From: Cynocephalus volans
Lineage: Eukaryota; Chordata; Mammalia; Dermoptera; Cynocephalidae
Length of the DNA stretch: 64,000 nt
Reading direction: 5' to 3'
Assembly (NCBI RefSeq): GCF_027409185.1
Contig: NW_026902451.1
Span: forward strand, 62,001 to 126,000
A program made the translations under genes and the position numbers. Position 1 is the first letter of the stretch, and each line of letters opens with the position of its first letter. The notes beneath the pieces are model-generated. The model was given only the letters and a program-made list of their open reading frames with translations. It had not been told where the DNA came from and ran no database searches. Shown piece after piece: positions 50,140 to 61,823 of this stretch.

Positions 50140-50800
50140 CTGCCTGGCCCCGCCCACTGTGGGCCTCAACCCACCCCCTCCCATTGGACCAGACGCGGGG
50201 AGCCCGGATGTCTGGGAGACGTGGGCAGCAGCGCAGCAGCAGCGGACCCAGGAGGCCTGTGAGGGAAGCGGCGCGGCGCGGCGGCGGAGCAGGTAAGGCC
50301 CCCGGGAGGGGGCTGTGGGTCCCCAAAGAGGCAGGGCAGGGGCGCAGTGTCGGAGTGAGAGAGGAGGGAGGCGCGGGGTGCCTCGGGAGGGTCCCCCGAA
50401 GCCGCGAGTGGGGGAGGGGCGGGGCGGCCGAAAGCAGACGGCGGCGAGGTGCCCAGCGCCGGCAGGGCGGTGACATCGGGGCGCCCTCCTGCCCTACTCA
50501 GGAGGAGCCCAGCGCTGTCCCGCCGTCCGTCCCCCCTGCGCGCCGGGCTCGCCTCCTGCTAGGGCTGTGGGCTCGCCTCGTGCTAGGGCTGTGGTGGGAG
50601 CGGCCGGCCGGCAGGCGGTGCCGGGAGCCAGGCCGGATAAGCGGCTGCGGCGGCGGCAAGGCAAGGCTGTGGCCTCGGGGTCCTGGGGCCAGGGGAGCAG
50701 AGGGGGGGGGCAGGGGGCCAGCGTGCAAGTGTGCACGTGTGCACTTGTAAGTGCAAGTGCAGGGCGGCGGGAGACGCGGGCGCGGGGGGTCCAGGCCGGG
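50140..50800 (+). promoter_or_regulatory. CpG-rich promoter-like segment of subunit 1a with splice donor
   Basis: It has a GC box GGCCCCGCCC at 50,146-50,155 and an inverted CCAAT at about 50,181. A CAG-rich putative exon ends GAGCAG before GTAAGG at 50,293. CpG density is very high and not visibly decayed. No TATA box is seen. Transcription is unproven. Confidence 0.5.
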
Positions 50801-51116
50801 AGCGCTTTTCTCAGGAGTGGGTCGATGGTCTTCTGTGTTGTCACTGCGTTTTTATCCTTCCTTTTGCGGTTCCCTGTTAGTATCTTCTTGGACTTGGAAG
50901 AGTTCTCCGTAGACATTTGTGAATTCTCTCAGCTTTTGTTAGCCTAGGAAAGGACTTTTGCTGTCCGTGTTTGAAGGATCCTTGTTTGGGTACAGTCCTC
51001 TTGATAGGGAAGTCTTTCCTTCTGCTGCTTCTAAACTTTGCAACATCCCATTCTTTCCTGGACTGTGAGGTTTGTGTTCATATATTTGCTGAAACCTGTA
51101 TTTGGACCCTTTTGAG

Positions 51117-51162
51117 TGTGTGTGCGTGTGTGTGTGTGTGTGTCTGTGCATGTGTGTGTTTC
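51117..51162. repeat. (TG)n tract of subunit 1a
   Basis: An impure TG run has TGCG and TGCA interruptions. Equivalent tracts lie at 52,658-52,740, 59,090-59,152 and 60,674-60,745. Confidence 0.93.
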
Positions 51163-51478
51163 TGTCTCCATGCGTTTCAGTGTTCTTTCTTTGTGATTTG
51201 TGTGGTTTGACTCTTTGGCTAGTGTAGGTGACACTGATCTGAGCGTTCATGTACAAACTTCTGTGGGGACATATGTTTTCAGTTCTCCTGCGTGTGTCTC
51301 CAGCAGTACAATTGCTGGGTCACGGTAGTCACCTGACATTTCCCAGGTTGTCAAAGTGCCAGTCGGGAGTTGACTTTGTTTAGGCCTAAGTATTTGCTTC
51401 TGTGGGGTGTTCTGGCCAATGGATTCGGGGGATCCTTGATGGCAAGTGTATAGAGAATAGGAGAGGGCATGGTTGTGG

Positions 51479-52300
51479 AGCCCAGGCTGGGGTCCACAAG
51501 GATGCATCTAATTAGTCCCCACCCCCTGCGGACATTCACCCCTGTGTTCCCGCCACCTCCACCTCCCCCCACCCTTGTCCCGACCCCGCCCAGTCTGGGG
51601 TGTCGAGTCCTCCCCCTGAGGCGGCCTGGAGAGGCCGGGATCGCGCACGTCTCCCAGACGCGGCCGGGCCGGCGGCGCACCAGAGCCTGCTCGGTCCCCC
51701 TGTGCACCGGAGCGCTGGACGACGCAGCGGCGGCAGCGGCAGCGGTGGACGACGGAGGAGCCCGGCGAGAGGAGCGGCGCGGCGGAGCAGGTAGGGCCCA
51801 CGTGAGGGGGCTGTGGCTCCCGAGCGAGGCAGGGGAGTAGCGTCGTCGCGCCGCGGGGTGTCTTAGGAGGGTCCCCCGAGTCCTGATTTCGGGAGTGGGG
51901 GCAGAGGCCAGCGGGGAGGGATGCAGACGGCGGGCGGGGTGCCCGGCGCTGGCAGAGACAGGAGGCTGGGGCGCCCTCCTCCCCTCCGCAGGAGCCCAGC
52001 GCTGCTCCGCCGTCCGTCCGTCCGTCCGTGTGTCCGTCCGTCCGTCCGTCCAAACGACCGATCGTCCGACCGTCCGTCCAATGGCCCCAGCGCGCTGGTG
52101 GCCTTGTCCCAGGGCTGCTGCGGGAGCAGCCGGCGGTGGGCGGTGTGGGGGCCAGAACGGAGTAGCAGGTGCAGCTGTGCTGTGGCCTCCTGGTCACGGG
52201 GCCGTGTCCTCCGTTCCCGGGCCTGGTGAGCCATCGCCGTCCCTGCGATTGCGAGGGCAGTGGGGACAAGGCCAGCAGGGCATGGCGGGAGCGGTTTTGT
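51479..52300 (+). promoter_or_regulatory. CpG-rich promoter-like segment of subunit 1b with splice donor
   Basis: It is a diverged copy of the subunit a segment: a GC box near 51,584, a GCGGCAGCGGCAGCGG putative exon, and a donor GAGCAG/GTAGGG at 51,791. It includes a (CCGT)n tract at about 52,010-52,078. A strong acceptor TCGTCCCTGCAG ends at 52,370. Long minus-strand open frames (up to 296 codons) are expected by chance in such GC-rich DNA. Confidence 0.5.
52010..52078. repeat. (CCGT)n microsatellite, unit 1
   Basis: About 17 CCGT-type tetramers with interruptions. The unit 2 copy at 60,014-60,092 differs in length. Confidence 0.95.
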
Positions 52301-52799
52301 CGTCTTCCTTGCAGGTTGAGTGTGTTCTTTGTTTTTCTCCTTCCATGACTGCTGACTTTCGTCCCTGCAGAAGTGGTGCTGTGGCATGTGAGCGTCATCG
52401 TTGAGATGGAAGAGCCCTGTGCAGCGCTTTGGGAGAGCGGTCTGCTGTGGGGAATCCTCTTGGCCTTCGTCTGTCTGGGAGAGGATTGTCTCTCTCCCTG
52501 TTTGAAGGATACCCTTGTCCATACAGTGCTCTTGTCTGAAAGGCTTTCTTGTTGTTTTTGTTGTTGTTAAATTTTTGGTTTGGCTAGAACGTCTCTTTCT
52601 CTCCTGGACTGGGAGTTTTCTGTTGAAGAATTTACTGAAATCTGTATTAGGACTTTATGTGAGTGTGTGTGTAAGTGTGTGTGTTTGCCCGTGTGAGAGT
52701 GAGTGTGTGTTTGTGTGTGTGTGTGTGTGTGTATGTGCGCGCCCCTCTCTTGCAGGTTTCAGTATTGTTCCTTGGCGTTCTGTGTGGTTTTGACTCTTT

Positions 52800-53815
52800 G
52801 ACTAGAGTAAGTGAGGCTGATCGGAGCGTTCATATATAAACTTTTGTGTGGACAGATTTTCAGTTTTCGTTCGTAGGTCCCCAGCGGTAGGATTGCTGGG
52901 CCACGTAGTAAGTTTACATTTCACGTTTTGAAAAACTACCGACCTGGTTTCCTGGCAGTCAGCAGCATTTTCCAGTCTCTCCCTCAATATATGAGGGTTG
53001 TGCTATCTCTATAGCCTTGTCAATACCTTGTCTTGGCTGTCATTTTGATTTATAGCCCTTGTAACGTGTGCCACGTATTATCTCACTGTGGTATTGATAG
53101 CCATTTCCTTGCTGGTGACGATGAATATCTTCTTCGGTGCTTATTGGCCTTTCCTATCTGTCACTTAGAGAAATGCTCATTTGAATGATCTGAGCAGGTT
53201 TGTGGTTTGTTTGTTACTGGCGGCTGGCCTGTGTGGGGATCCTAACCCTTGCTCTTGGTATGAGAGCACCACCCTCTAACCAACAGAGCTAACAGGCCGA
53301 CTCTTCCTCTGACCATTTTTTTAAAAATTCTGCCTACTGTCGTTTAGGAGCTCTTTCTATAGTCTTGTTCTTAATCTGTGAATTGAAAATGTATTTTTCC
53401 TGTGCAGCCTGATGTCTTTTCTTTTTCTCAGTGGTGTCCTGTAAAGCACAGCAGTTTTACGTTGCATGATATCCAGTTTACTCTTTCTTTATATGGGTTC
53501 TTGTGTTTTCGGCATCTTCCCTAAGAGACCACCACCAAATCCGGTATCACAAAGGTTTGTTCCTGTGTTTCTCGAGTGTTGTAGTTTGAGTTCTTACAGT
53601 TAGCTCTGTGACACGTGTGGTATTCACTTTTGGGTATGGGGTTAGAAAAGGGCTCGATTTCATTTCTTTCCATGTGGCTATTCAGTTGTCTCAGCACGAT
53701 TTGTTGTGGTCACAAAGCACTTGTGAGAATCCAGTTGTCATAGCTGCATGAGCTTGCTTTTAGGCCGTCAATTCTGTTCCTCTGATGTACACTTTATGCC
53801 AGCGCTGCACTGTGT
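52800..53815 (-). mobile_element. Antisense L1 fragment, unit 1
   Basis: GAGCGTTCATATATAAACTT, then GATTGCTGGGCCACGTAG, then ATGAATATCTTCTTCGGTGC match the reverse of the L1 ORF2 end. It is interrupted by a SINE at 53,217. Confidence 0.8.
53217..53301 (-). mobile_element. SINE fragment inside the antisense L1, unit 1
   Basis: TGGCGGCTGGCCTGTGTGGG and CTAACCAACAGAGCTAACAG match the reverse of the tRNA-derived SINE body. The same insertion is in unit 2 at 61,222-61,307, so it predates the duplication. Confidence 0.8.
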
Positions 53816-55375
53816 TTCTTTTTATTGGACTTTAATTTTTACTTTTTATTGACAGCTCGCAACTGCATATGTTTATGGGGCACCATGTGATAATTGCATA
53901 CATGTGTACATTGTGCAGTGAGCAAGTTAGGCAAGTAACACACTCGTGACCTCACATACTTCCTCCCCTGTGGTAAGAGCACTGAAAATCCACTCTTTTG
54001 GTAATTCTGAAATATACATTATTATTAACTATAGTCACCTTGCTGTGTCATAGATCACCAGACCTTATTTCTCCAGAGTGAAACTTTGTACCCATTGGTC
54101 AAACTTCCCTTCGTCCTTGTTCCTCCATCCCCCCCGCCCGCAGCTCCCAGGCTCTGCTAACCATCATTCTGGTCTCTAGTTCCATGAGTCTGACCTTTCC
54201 AGTTTCCACATTCAAGTGAAATCATGCAGCATGTCTTTCTGTGCCTGGCATGTGTCACTCAGCGTAATGTCTTCTAGTTGCATCCCAGTTGTTGGAAAAT
54301 GACAGAGTTTTGTTCTTTTCTAAGGCCGAATAGTATTTCATTGTGTACTTAGACCACGTTTTCTTTATCTGTTCGTCTGTTAATAAACACTTAGGTTGAT
54401 TCTATATCTTGACTCTTATGGATAATGCCTCAGTGCACATGGGAGTACCGATATCTCTTCAACCTATTGATTTCAGTTCTTTGGGGGATATTCCCTGAAG
54501 TGGGATTGCTGGATCATACGGTAATTCTATTTACAGATTTTTGAGAAACCTCCATGCTGTTTTCTGTAATGGTTGTACGTTCCTACCAGCAGTGTACAAG
54601 GGTAGCCTTTTCTCCACGTCCTTGCCAGTGCTCGTTATCTTTTGTCTTTTTGATAATAGCCATTCCAATGGGTATGAAGTAATTATGTGTCCTAGTGATT
54701 TTAATTTGTATTTCCCTGATGATTAGGGAGGTTGAGCATTTTTTCATCAGCCTGTTGGCCATGTGGAGGTCTTATTCTGAGAAACGTATGTTCAGTTACT
54801 CTGCCCATTTTTAAAATCGGGTTGTTGTCTTGCTATTGAGTTGTTTGAATTTTGTATGTATTTTTGGATACTTATTCATAATCAGGTGTATAGTTTTCCA
54901 ATATTTTCTCTCATTCCAGTCATCGTGTCTTCGCTCTCCTACTTGTTCTTTTCCTGTGCGGAAGCTTTTTAATTTGATGCAATCCCATTTTCGTCTCTCT
55001 TTGATTTTGTCGCCTTGCTTTTGGGGCTATCTGCAAAAAATCATTGCCCAGACCAATGTTGTGGAGCTTTTCCCATATGTTTTCTTCTAGTAATTTTACA
55101 GTTTCAGGTGTTCCATTTCCATCTTTAATCCATATTGAGTCGATTTTTGTAGGTGGTGTAAGATAAGAGAAGGGTTCAACTTCTTTTTTCTGAGTGTGTA
55201 TACACGGTTTTGCCAACACCGGTTATTGAAGAAACTGTCATTTGCTCGTTATGCGTTCTTGGTACCTTTATTGAAAAATCATTTGACTGTCAATATGTAG
55301 TTTTATTTTGGGGCTCCAGTTTGTTTCACTGGTTGATGTGAATGTTTTTAGTCTACAACCTTGTGGTTTTGATTA
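53816..55375 (-). mobile_element. Second antisense L1 fragment (3' UTR and ORF2 end), unit 1
   Basis: It begins in the 3' UTR with TTTTTATTGACAGCTCGC and passes TCTAGTTCCATGAGTCTGAC, GAAGTGGGATTGCTGGATCA and TTTGTATTTCCCTGATGATT. Stops and frameshifts are common. Confidence 0.9.
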
Positions 55376-55384
55376 CTGTAGCAT

Positions 55385-55572
55385 GTAAGTCTTTGTCCAT
55401 TTCTGTTGCTTAGAACAGAATTACCTAAAACTGGGTGATTTATAAAGAAACAGTCTTTATGGCTTACAGTTTCAAATGTTGGGAAGCCCAAAGTCCAGGT
55501 AACACGTCTGGTGAGGAACTTGTTTGGTGGTGACTTCAACGACACAGTGTATCACACTGTGAGAAAGGCAGG

Positions 55573-55575
<3 letters not shown>
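55385..55575 (-). mobile_element. MaLR-type LTR piece, antisense, unit 1
   Basis: AACTGGGTGATTTATAAAGA and the text after it match the reverse 3' end of an MST/MLT-type LTR. The copy in unit 2 is at about 63,392-63,580. Confidence 0.6.

Positions 55576-55608
<33 letters not shown>
55576..55608. repeat. (GA)n microsatellite, unit 1
   Basis: About 16 GA repeats lie between the LTR piece and the sense L1. The unit 2 copy at 63,579-63,615 is slightly longer. Confidence 0.95.
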
Positions 55609-55609
<1 letters not shown>

Positions 55610-55614
<5 letters not shown>

Positions 55615-58045
55615 TGCAACACACACGTAAAATTCTTCACCTCGATCACGTGGGACTCATCCCAGGGATGCAAGGTTGGTTCAACATATGCAAATCAATA
55701 AATGTGATACACCATATTAATGAAATCAAACACAAGGACCATGCGGTCATCTCTATAGTTGCTGAAAGAGCACTTGATAAAATTCAACAGTCATTCATGA
55801 CAAAGGCCTTCTATAAGTTAGGTATAGATGGCAACTATCTCAACATAATTAAAGCCGTATATGATAAACCCACTGCCAGTATCATCCTGAATGGGGAAAA
55901 GCTGAAAGCTGTTCCTTTAAGAACAGGAACTAGACAAGGATGCCCACCCTCACCACTCCTATTCAATATAGTGTTGGAGGTACTAGCCAGAGCAATCAGA
56001 GAAGAGAAGGAAATAAAGGGCATCCAGATTGGAAAAGATGAAGTCAAACTGTCCCTGTTTGCAGATGACATGATCCTATATGTCGAACAGTCTGAAGGCT
56101 CTACAAAAAAACTCTTGGAGTTGATAAAGGATTTCAGCAAAGTAGCAGGATACAAAATCAACACAAAAAAACCGGTAGCATTTCTATTCTCCATTAGTGG
56201 ACATGCAGAAAGAGAAATCAAGAAAGCTTGCCCATTGACAGTAGCCACCAAAAACATAAGGTACTTAGGAAGCGAGTTAACCAAGGATGTGAAAAATCTC
56301 TATAATGAGAACTACAAACCACTGCTGAGAGAAAGTGGAGAGGAGACAAGACGATGGAAAGATATCCCATGCTCTTGGATTGGAAGCATCAACATAGTGA
56401 AAATGTCCATACTACCCAAATTCAATGCAGTCCCCATCAAAATTCCAGTGACATTTTTCTCAGAAATGGAAAGAACTATCCAGACGCTGATATGGAATAA
56501 CAAAAGACCACGCATAGCCGCAGCAACGCTGAGCCAAAAAAGTAAAGCTGGAGGCGTAACACTACCTGACTTTAAACTCTCCTACAAAGCTATCATAAGC
56601 AAAACAGTACAGTATGGTACTGGCATAAAAACAGACACACTGCTCAGTGGAATAGAATGGAGAATCCAGAAATCAACCCACACACCTACAGCCGTCTGAT
56701 CTTTGACAAAGGCACCAAGCCTGTACACTGGGGAAGAGACCGCCTCTTCAGGAAATGGTGCTGGGAGAACTGGATATCGATATGCAGGAGAATGAAACTA
56801 GACCCATACCTTTCACCATACACTAAAGGCAACTCAAAATGGATTGAAGAATTAATTATACACCCCGAAACAATAAAACCTCTTCAAGAAAACATAGGCG
56901 AAACGCTTCAGGAAGTAGGACTGGACACAGACTTCATGAACATGACCCCCAAAGCATGGGCAACCAAAGGAAAAATAAACAAATGGGATTATATCCAACT
57001 GAAAAGCTTCTGCACAGCAAAAGAAAGAATTAACATAGTTAAAAGACAACCAACACAGTGGGAGAAAATATTTGCAAAATATGCATCTGACAGAGGATTT
57101 ATACTTAGAACATACAAGGAACTCAAACAACTTTACGAGGAAGAAACAAGCAACCCGATTAAAAAATGGGCAAAAGAGCTAAATAGGCATTTCTCTAAGG
57201 AAGATGTACGAATGGCCGGCAGACATATGAAAAAATGCTCAACATCACTCAGCATTCGGGAAAGGCAAATCAAAGCACACTGAGATACCATCTCACCCCA
57301 GTGAGGATGGCTAAAATCCAAAAGACTCTGAACGGTAAATGCTGGCGAGGCTGCGGAGGAAAAGGAACTCTCATACATTGTTGGTGGGACTGCAAAAGGG
57401 TGCAGCCTCCATGGAAAATGGGATGGAGTTTCCTCAAACAACTGCAGATAGATCTGCCATAGATCTACCATTCCCAGCTATCCCACTGCTGGGAATACAC
57501 CCAGAGGAATGGAAATCATCGAGTCGAAGGTACACCTTTTCCCCAGTGTTCATCGCAGCACTATTTACAATAGCCAAGAGTTGGAACCAGCCCAGATGTC
57601 CATCATCAGTTGAGTGGATATGGACAATGTGGTACATGTACACAATGGAACACTACTCAGCTTTAAAAAAGAATGGAATACTGCCATTTGCAACGACATG
57701 GGTGGACCTAGAGAGAATTATATTAAGTGAAACAAGTCAGGCCCAGAAAGAGAAATGTCACGTTCTCTCTTATTTGTGCGAGGTAAAGATAAATAGATAA
57801 ATGCACACAGGAAAAAAAAAAAAAAAAAAAAAAAAGGAAAAATGGGGGGGAGGGGGGAAGAAGACGCGACAATTGCAATTCCTTGAAATTGATAGGACAA
57901 GCAAACTTTCAGAAAGGACATTGTTGGGAGGGAGGAAGGAGAGGGAGGAGGGAGGGAGGTTTCTGTAATTGGCCGCAATGATCAACCACATTGTATGTCG
58001 ACAAAATAAAATAAAATAAAAAACTAATACTAAAAATCAATCAAT
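55610..58045 (+). mobile_element. Sense L1 3' half with broken ORF2 and A-rich tail, unit 1
   Basis: ORF2 begins in mid reverse transcriptase. The frame at 55,614-56,699 contains [20 protein letters not shown] and FADDMILYV (Asp codons at 56,064 and 56,067). The motif A position reads SIVAERALD, with Val (GTT at 55,758) where the catalytic Asp is expected. The frame shifts near 56,690, 57,280 and 57,460; the last part contains FIAALFTIAKSWNQP. The 3' UTR has an A run at 57,811-57,834 and ends CGACAAAATAAAATAAAATA. The element is inactive. Confidence 0.93.
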
Positions 58046-58139
58046 CAATCAATCAATCCATAGCAATGTGTGTTTCATTATTCCCTACCGCCGCCAGGGC
58101 ATTCCCCCCAAGCCCCACCCCCCACCTGTCAGCCGGTCC

Positions 58140-58795
58140 TGCACCTGCCTGGCCCCGCCCACTGTGGGCCCCCACCCCCCCTCCCCTTGGAGCCCGGATG
58201 TCTGGGAGGAGGGGGCGGCAGCGCAGCAGCAGCGGCGGACCCAGGAGGCCTCCGAGGGAAGCGGCGCGGCGCGGCGGCGGAGCAGGTAAGGCCCCCGGGA
58301 GGGGACTGTGGGTCCCCAAAGAGGCAGGGCAGGGGCGCAGTGTCGGAGTGAGAGAGGAGGGAGGCGCGGGGTGCCTCGGGAGGGTCCCCCGAAGCCGCGA
58401 GTGGGGGAGGGGCGGGGCGGCCTGAAGCAGACGGCGGCGAGGTGCCCAGCGCCGGCAGGGCGGTGACATCGGGGCGCCCTCCTGCCCTACTCAGGAGGAG
58501 CCCAGCGCTGTCCCGCCGTCCGTCCCCCCTGCGCGCGCCGGGCTCGCCTCCTGCTAGGGCTGTCGTGGGAGCGGCCGGCCGGCAGGCGGTGCCGGGAGCC
58601 AGGCCGGATAAGCGGCTGCGGAGGCGGCAAGGCAAGGCTGTGGCCTCGGGGTCCTGGGGCCAGGGGAGCAGAGGGTGGGGGGGCAGGGGGCCAGCGTGCA
58701 AGTGTGCGCGTGTGCACTTGTAAGTGCAAGTGCAGGGTGGCGGGAGACGCGGCCGCGGGAGGTCCAGGCCGGGAGCGCTTTTCTCAGGAGTGGGT
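58140..58795 (+). promoter_or_regulatory. CpG-rich promoter-like segment of subunit 2a with splice donor
   Basis: A GC box GGCCCCGCCC lies at 58,151-58,160 and the donor GAGCAG/GTAAGG at 58,286. The inverted CCAAT of unit 1 reads CCCCTTGG here. A 26-bp duplication present in unit 1 near 50,550-50,600 is absent. Confidence 0.5.
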
Positions 58796-59101
58796 CGATG
58801 GTCTTCTGTGTTGTCACTGCGTTTTTATCCTTCCTTTTGCGGTTCCCTGTTAGTATCTTCTTGTATTTGGAAGAGTTCTCCGTAGACATTTGTGAATTCT
58901 CTCAGCTTTTGTTAGCCTAGGAAAGGACTTTTGCTGTCCGTGTTTGAAGGATCCTTGTTTGGGTACAGTCCTCTTGATAGGGAAGTCTTTCCTTCTGCTG
59001 CTTATAAACTTTGCAACATCCCATTCTTTCCTGGACTGTGAGGTTTGTGTTCATATATTTGCTGAAACCTGTATTTGGACCCTTTTGAGTGTGTGTGCGT
59101 G

Positions 59102-59139
<38 letters not shown>

Positions 59140-59473
59140 TGTGCATGTGTGTGTTTCTGTCTCCATGCGTTTCAGTGTTCTTCCTTTGTGATTTGTGTGG
59201 TTTGACTCTTTGGCTAGTGTAGGTGACACTGATCTGAGCGTTCATGTACAAACTTCTGTGGGGACATATGTTTTCAGTTCTCCTGCGTGTGTCTCCAGCA
59301 GTACAATTGCTGGGTCACGGTAGTCACCTGACATTTCCCAGGTTGTCAAAGTGCCAGTCGGGAGTTGATTTTGTTTAGGCCTAAGTATTTGCTTCTGTGG
59401 GGTGTTCTGGCCAATGGATTCGGGGGATCCTTGATGGCAAGTGTATAGAGAATAGGAGAGGGCATGGTTGTGG

Positions 59474-60310
59474 AGCCCAGGCTGGGGTCCACAAGGATGC
59501 ATCTAATTAGTCCCCACCCCCCTGCGGGCATTCACCCCTGTGTTCCCGCCACTTCCACCTCCCCCCACCCTTGTCCCGACCCCGCCCAGTCTGGGGTGTC
59601 GAGTCCTCCCCCTGAGGCGGCCTGGAGAGGCCGGGATCGCGCACGTCTCCCAGACGCGGCCGGGCCGGCGGGCGCACCAGAGCCTGCTCGGTCCCCGTGT
59701 GCACCGGAGCACTGGACGACGCAGCGGCGGCAGCGGCAGCGGTGGACGACGGAGGAGACCGGCGAGAGGAGCGGCGCGGCGCGGCGGAGCAGGTAGGGCC
59801 CACGTGAGGGGGCTGTGGCTCCCGAGCGAGGCAGGGGAGTAGCGTCGTCGCGCCGCGGGGTGTCTTAGGAGGGTCCCCCGAGTCCTGATTTCGGGAGTGG
59901 GGGCAGAGGCCAGCGGGGAGGGATGCAGACGGCGGGCGGGGTGCCCGGCGCTGGCAGAGACAGGAGGCTGGGGCGCCCTCCTCCCCTCCGCAGGAGCCCA
60001 GCGCTGCTCCGCCGTCCATCCGTCCGTCCGTCCGTCCGTCCGTGTGTCCGTCCTTCCGCCCGTCCAACCGACCGACCGTCCGACCGTCCGTCCAAGGGCC
60101 CCAGCGCGCCGGTGGCCTTGTCCCAGGGCTGCTGCGGGAGCAGCCGGCGGGGGGCGGTGTGGGGGCCAGAACGGAGTAGCAGGTGCAGCTGTGCTGTGGC
60201 CTCCTGGTCACGGGGTCGTGTCCTCCGTTCCCGGGCCTGGTGAGCCATCGCCGCCGCTGCGATTGCGAGGGCAGTGGGGACAAGGCCAGCAGGGCATGGC
60301 GGGAGCGGTT
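59474..60310 (+). promoter_or_regulatory. CpG-rich promoter-like segment of subunit 2b with splice donor
   Basis: It is the counterpart of 51,479-52,300. The donor GAGCAG/GTAGGG is at 59,793, the (CCGT)n tract at 60,014-60,092 and the acceptor CCCTGCAG ends at 60,384. Confidence 0.5.
60014..60092. repeat. (CCGT)n microsatellite, unit 2
   Basis: It has about two to three more tetramers than unit 1, with different interruptions (TTCCGCCCG). Confidence 0.93.
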
Positions 60311-60809
60311 TTGTCGTCTTCCTTGCAGGTTGAGTGTGTTCTTTGTTTTTCTCCTTCCATGACTGCTGACTTTCGTCCCTGCAGACGTGGTGCTGGGGCA
60401 TGTGAGCGTCATCGTTGAGATGGAGGAGCCCTGTGCAGCGCTTTGGGAGAGCGGTCTGCTGTGGGGAATCCTCTCGGCCTTCGTCTGTCTGGGAGAGGAT
60501 TGTCTCTCTCCCTGTTTGAAGGATACTCTTGTCCATACAGTGCTCTTGTCTGAAAGGCTTTGTTGTTGTTTTTGTTGTTGTTAAATTTTTGGTTTGGCTA
60601 GAACGTCTCTTTCTCTCCTGGACTGGGAGTTTTCTGTTGAAGAATTTACTGAAATCTGTATTAAGACTTTATGTGAGTGTGTGTGTAAGTGTGTGTGTTT
60701 GCGCGTGTGAGAGTGAGTGTGTGTTTGTGTGTGTGTGTGTGTGTGCGCCCCTCTCTTGCCGGTTTCAGTATTGTTCCTTGGCGTTCCGTGTGGTTTTGAC
60801 TCTTTGACT

Positions 60810-61823
60810 AGTGTAAGTGAGGCTGATCGGAGCGTTCATATATAAACTTTTGTGTGGACAGATTTTCAGTTTTCGTTCGTAGGTCCCCAGCGGTAGGATT
60901 GCTGGGCCACGTAGTAAGTTTACATTTCACGTTTTGAAAAACTACCGACCTGGTTTCCTGGCAGTCTGTAGCATTTTCCAGTCTCTCCCTCAATATATGA
61001 GGGTTGTGCTATCTCTATAGCCTTGTCAATACCTTGTCTTGACTGTCTTTTTGATTTATAGGCCTTGTAATGTGTGCCACCTATTATCTCACTGTGGTAT
61101 TGATAGCCATTTCCTTGCTGGTGACGATGAATATCTTCTTCGGTGCTTATTGGCCTTTCCTATCTGTCACTTAGAGAAATGCTCCTTTGAATGATCTGAG
61201 CAGGTTTGTGGTTTGTTTGTTACTGGCGGCTGGCCTGTGTGGGGATCCTAACCCTTGCTCTTGGTATGAGAGCACCACCCTCTAACCAGCAGAGCTAACG
61301 GGCCGACTCTTCCTCTGACCATTTTTTAAAAAATTCTGCTTACTGTCGTTTAGGAGCTCTTTCTATAGTCTTGTTCTTAATCTGTGAATTGAAAATGTAT
61401 TTTTCCTGTGCAGCCTGATGTCTTTTCTTTTTCTCAGTGGTGTCCTGTAAAGCACAGCAGTTTTACGTTGCATGATATCCCATTTACTCTTTCTTTATAT
61501 GGGTTCTTGTGTTTTCGGCATCTTACCTAAGAGACCACCACCACATCCGGTATCACAAAGGTTTGTTCCTGTGTTTCTCGAGTGTTGTAGTTTGAGTTCT
61601 TACAGTTAGCTCTGTGACACGTTTGGTGTTCACTTTTGGGTATGGGGTTAGAAAAGGGCTCGATTTCATTTCTTTCCATGTGGCTATTCAGTTGTCTCAG
61701 CACCATTTGTTGTGGTCCCAAAGCACTTGTGAAAATCCAGTTGTCATAGCTGCATGAGCTTGCTTTTAGGCCGTCAATTCTGTTCCTCTGATGTACACTT
61801 TATGCCAGCGCTGCACTGTGTTT
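60810..61823 (-). mobile_element. Antisense L1 fragment, unit 2
   Basis: Counterpart of 52,800-53,815 with the same SINE insertion at 61,222-61,307. Confidence 0.8.

Larger units (their letters stand above)
50046..58045 (+). repeat. 8.0-kb tandem unit 1 (macrosatellite-like)
   Basis: Matched landmarks in the next unit are 7,973 to 8,006 bp away (for example splice donors at 50,293 and 58,286, and GGCATGCAAC at 55,611 and 63,617). Order inside: subunit a, subunit b, two antisense L1 pieces, an LTR piece, (GA)n, then a sense L1 3' half with tail. Beyond the first ~230 bp the two units differ by only about one or two bases per hundred by eye. Confidence 0.93.

Noticed and set aside
51508-52522. 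Minus-strand open frames of 219 and 296 codons (and 223 and 301 in unit 2)
   Set aside because: GC-rich DNA with few stop triplets gives such frames by chance. Their sharing by two recent copies is not evidence of selection.
52373-52570. 65-codon open frame after a good acceptor, kept in both units
   Set aside because: The units are too similar for conservation to be informative, and it ends in a TTG repeat. I kept only the acceptor as evidence.
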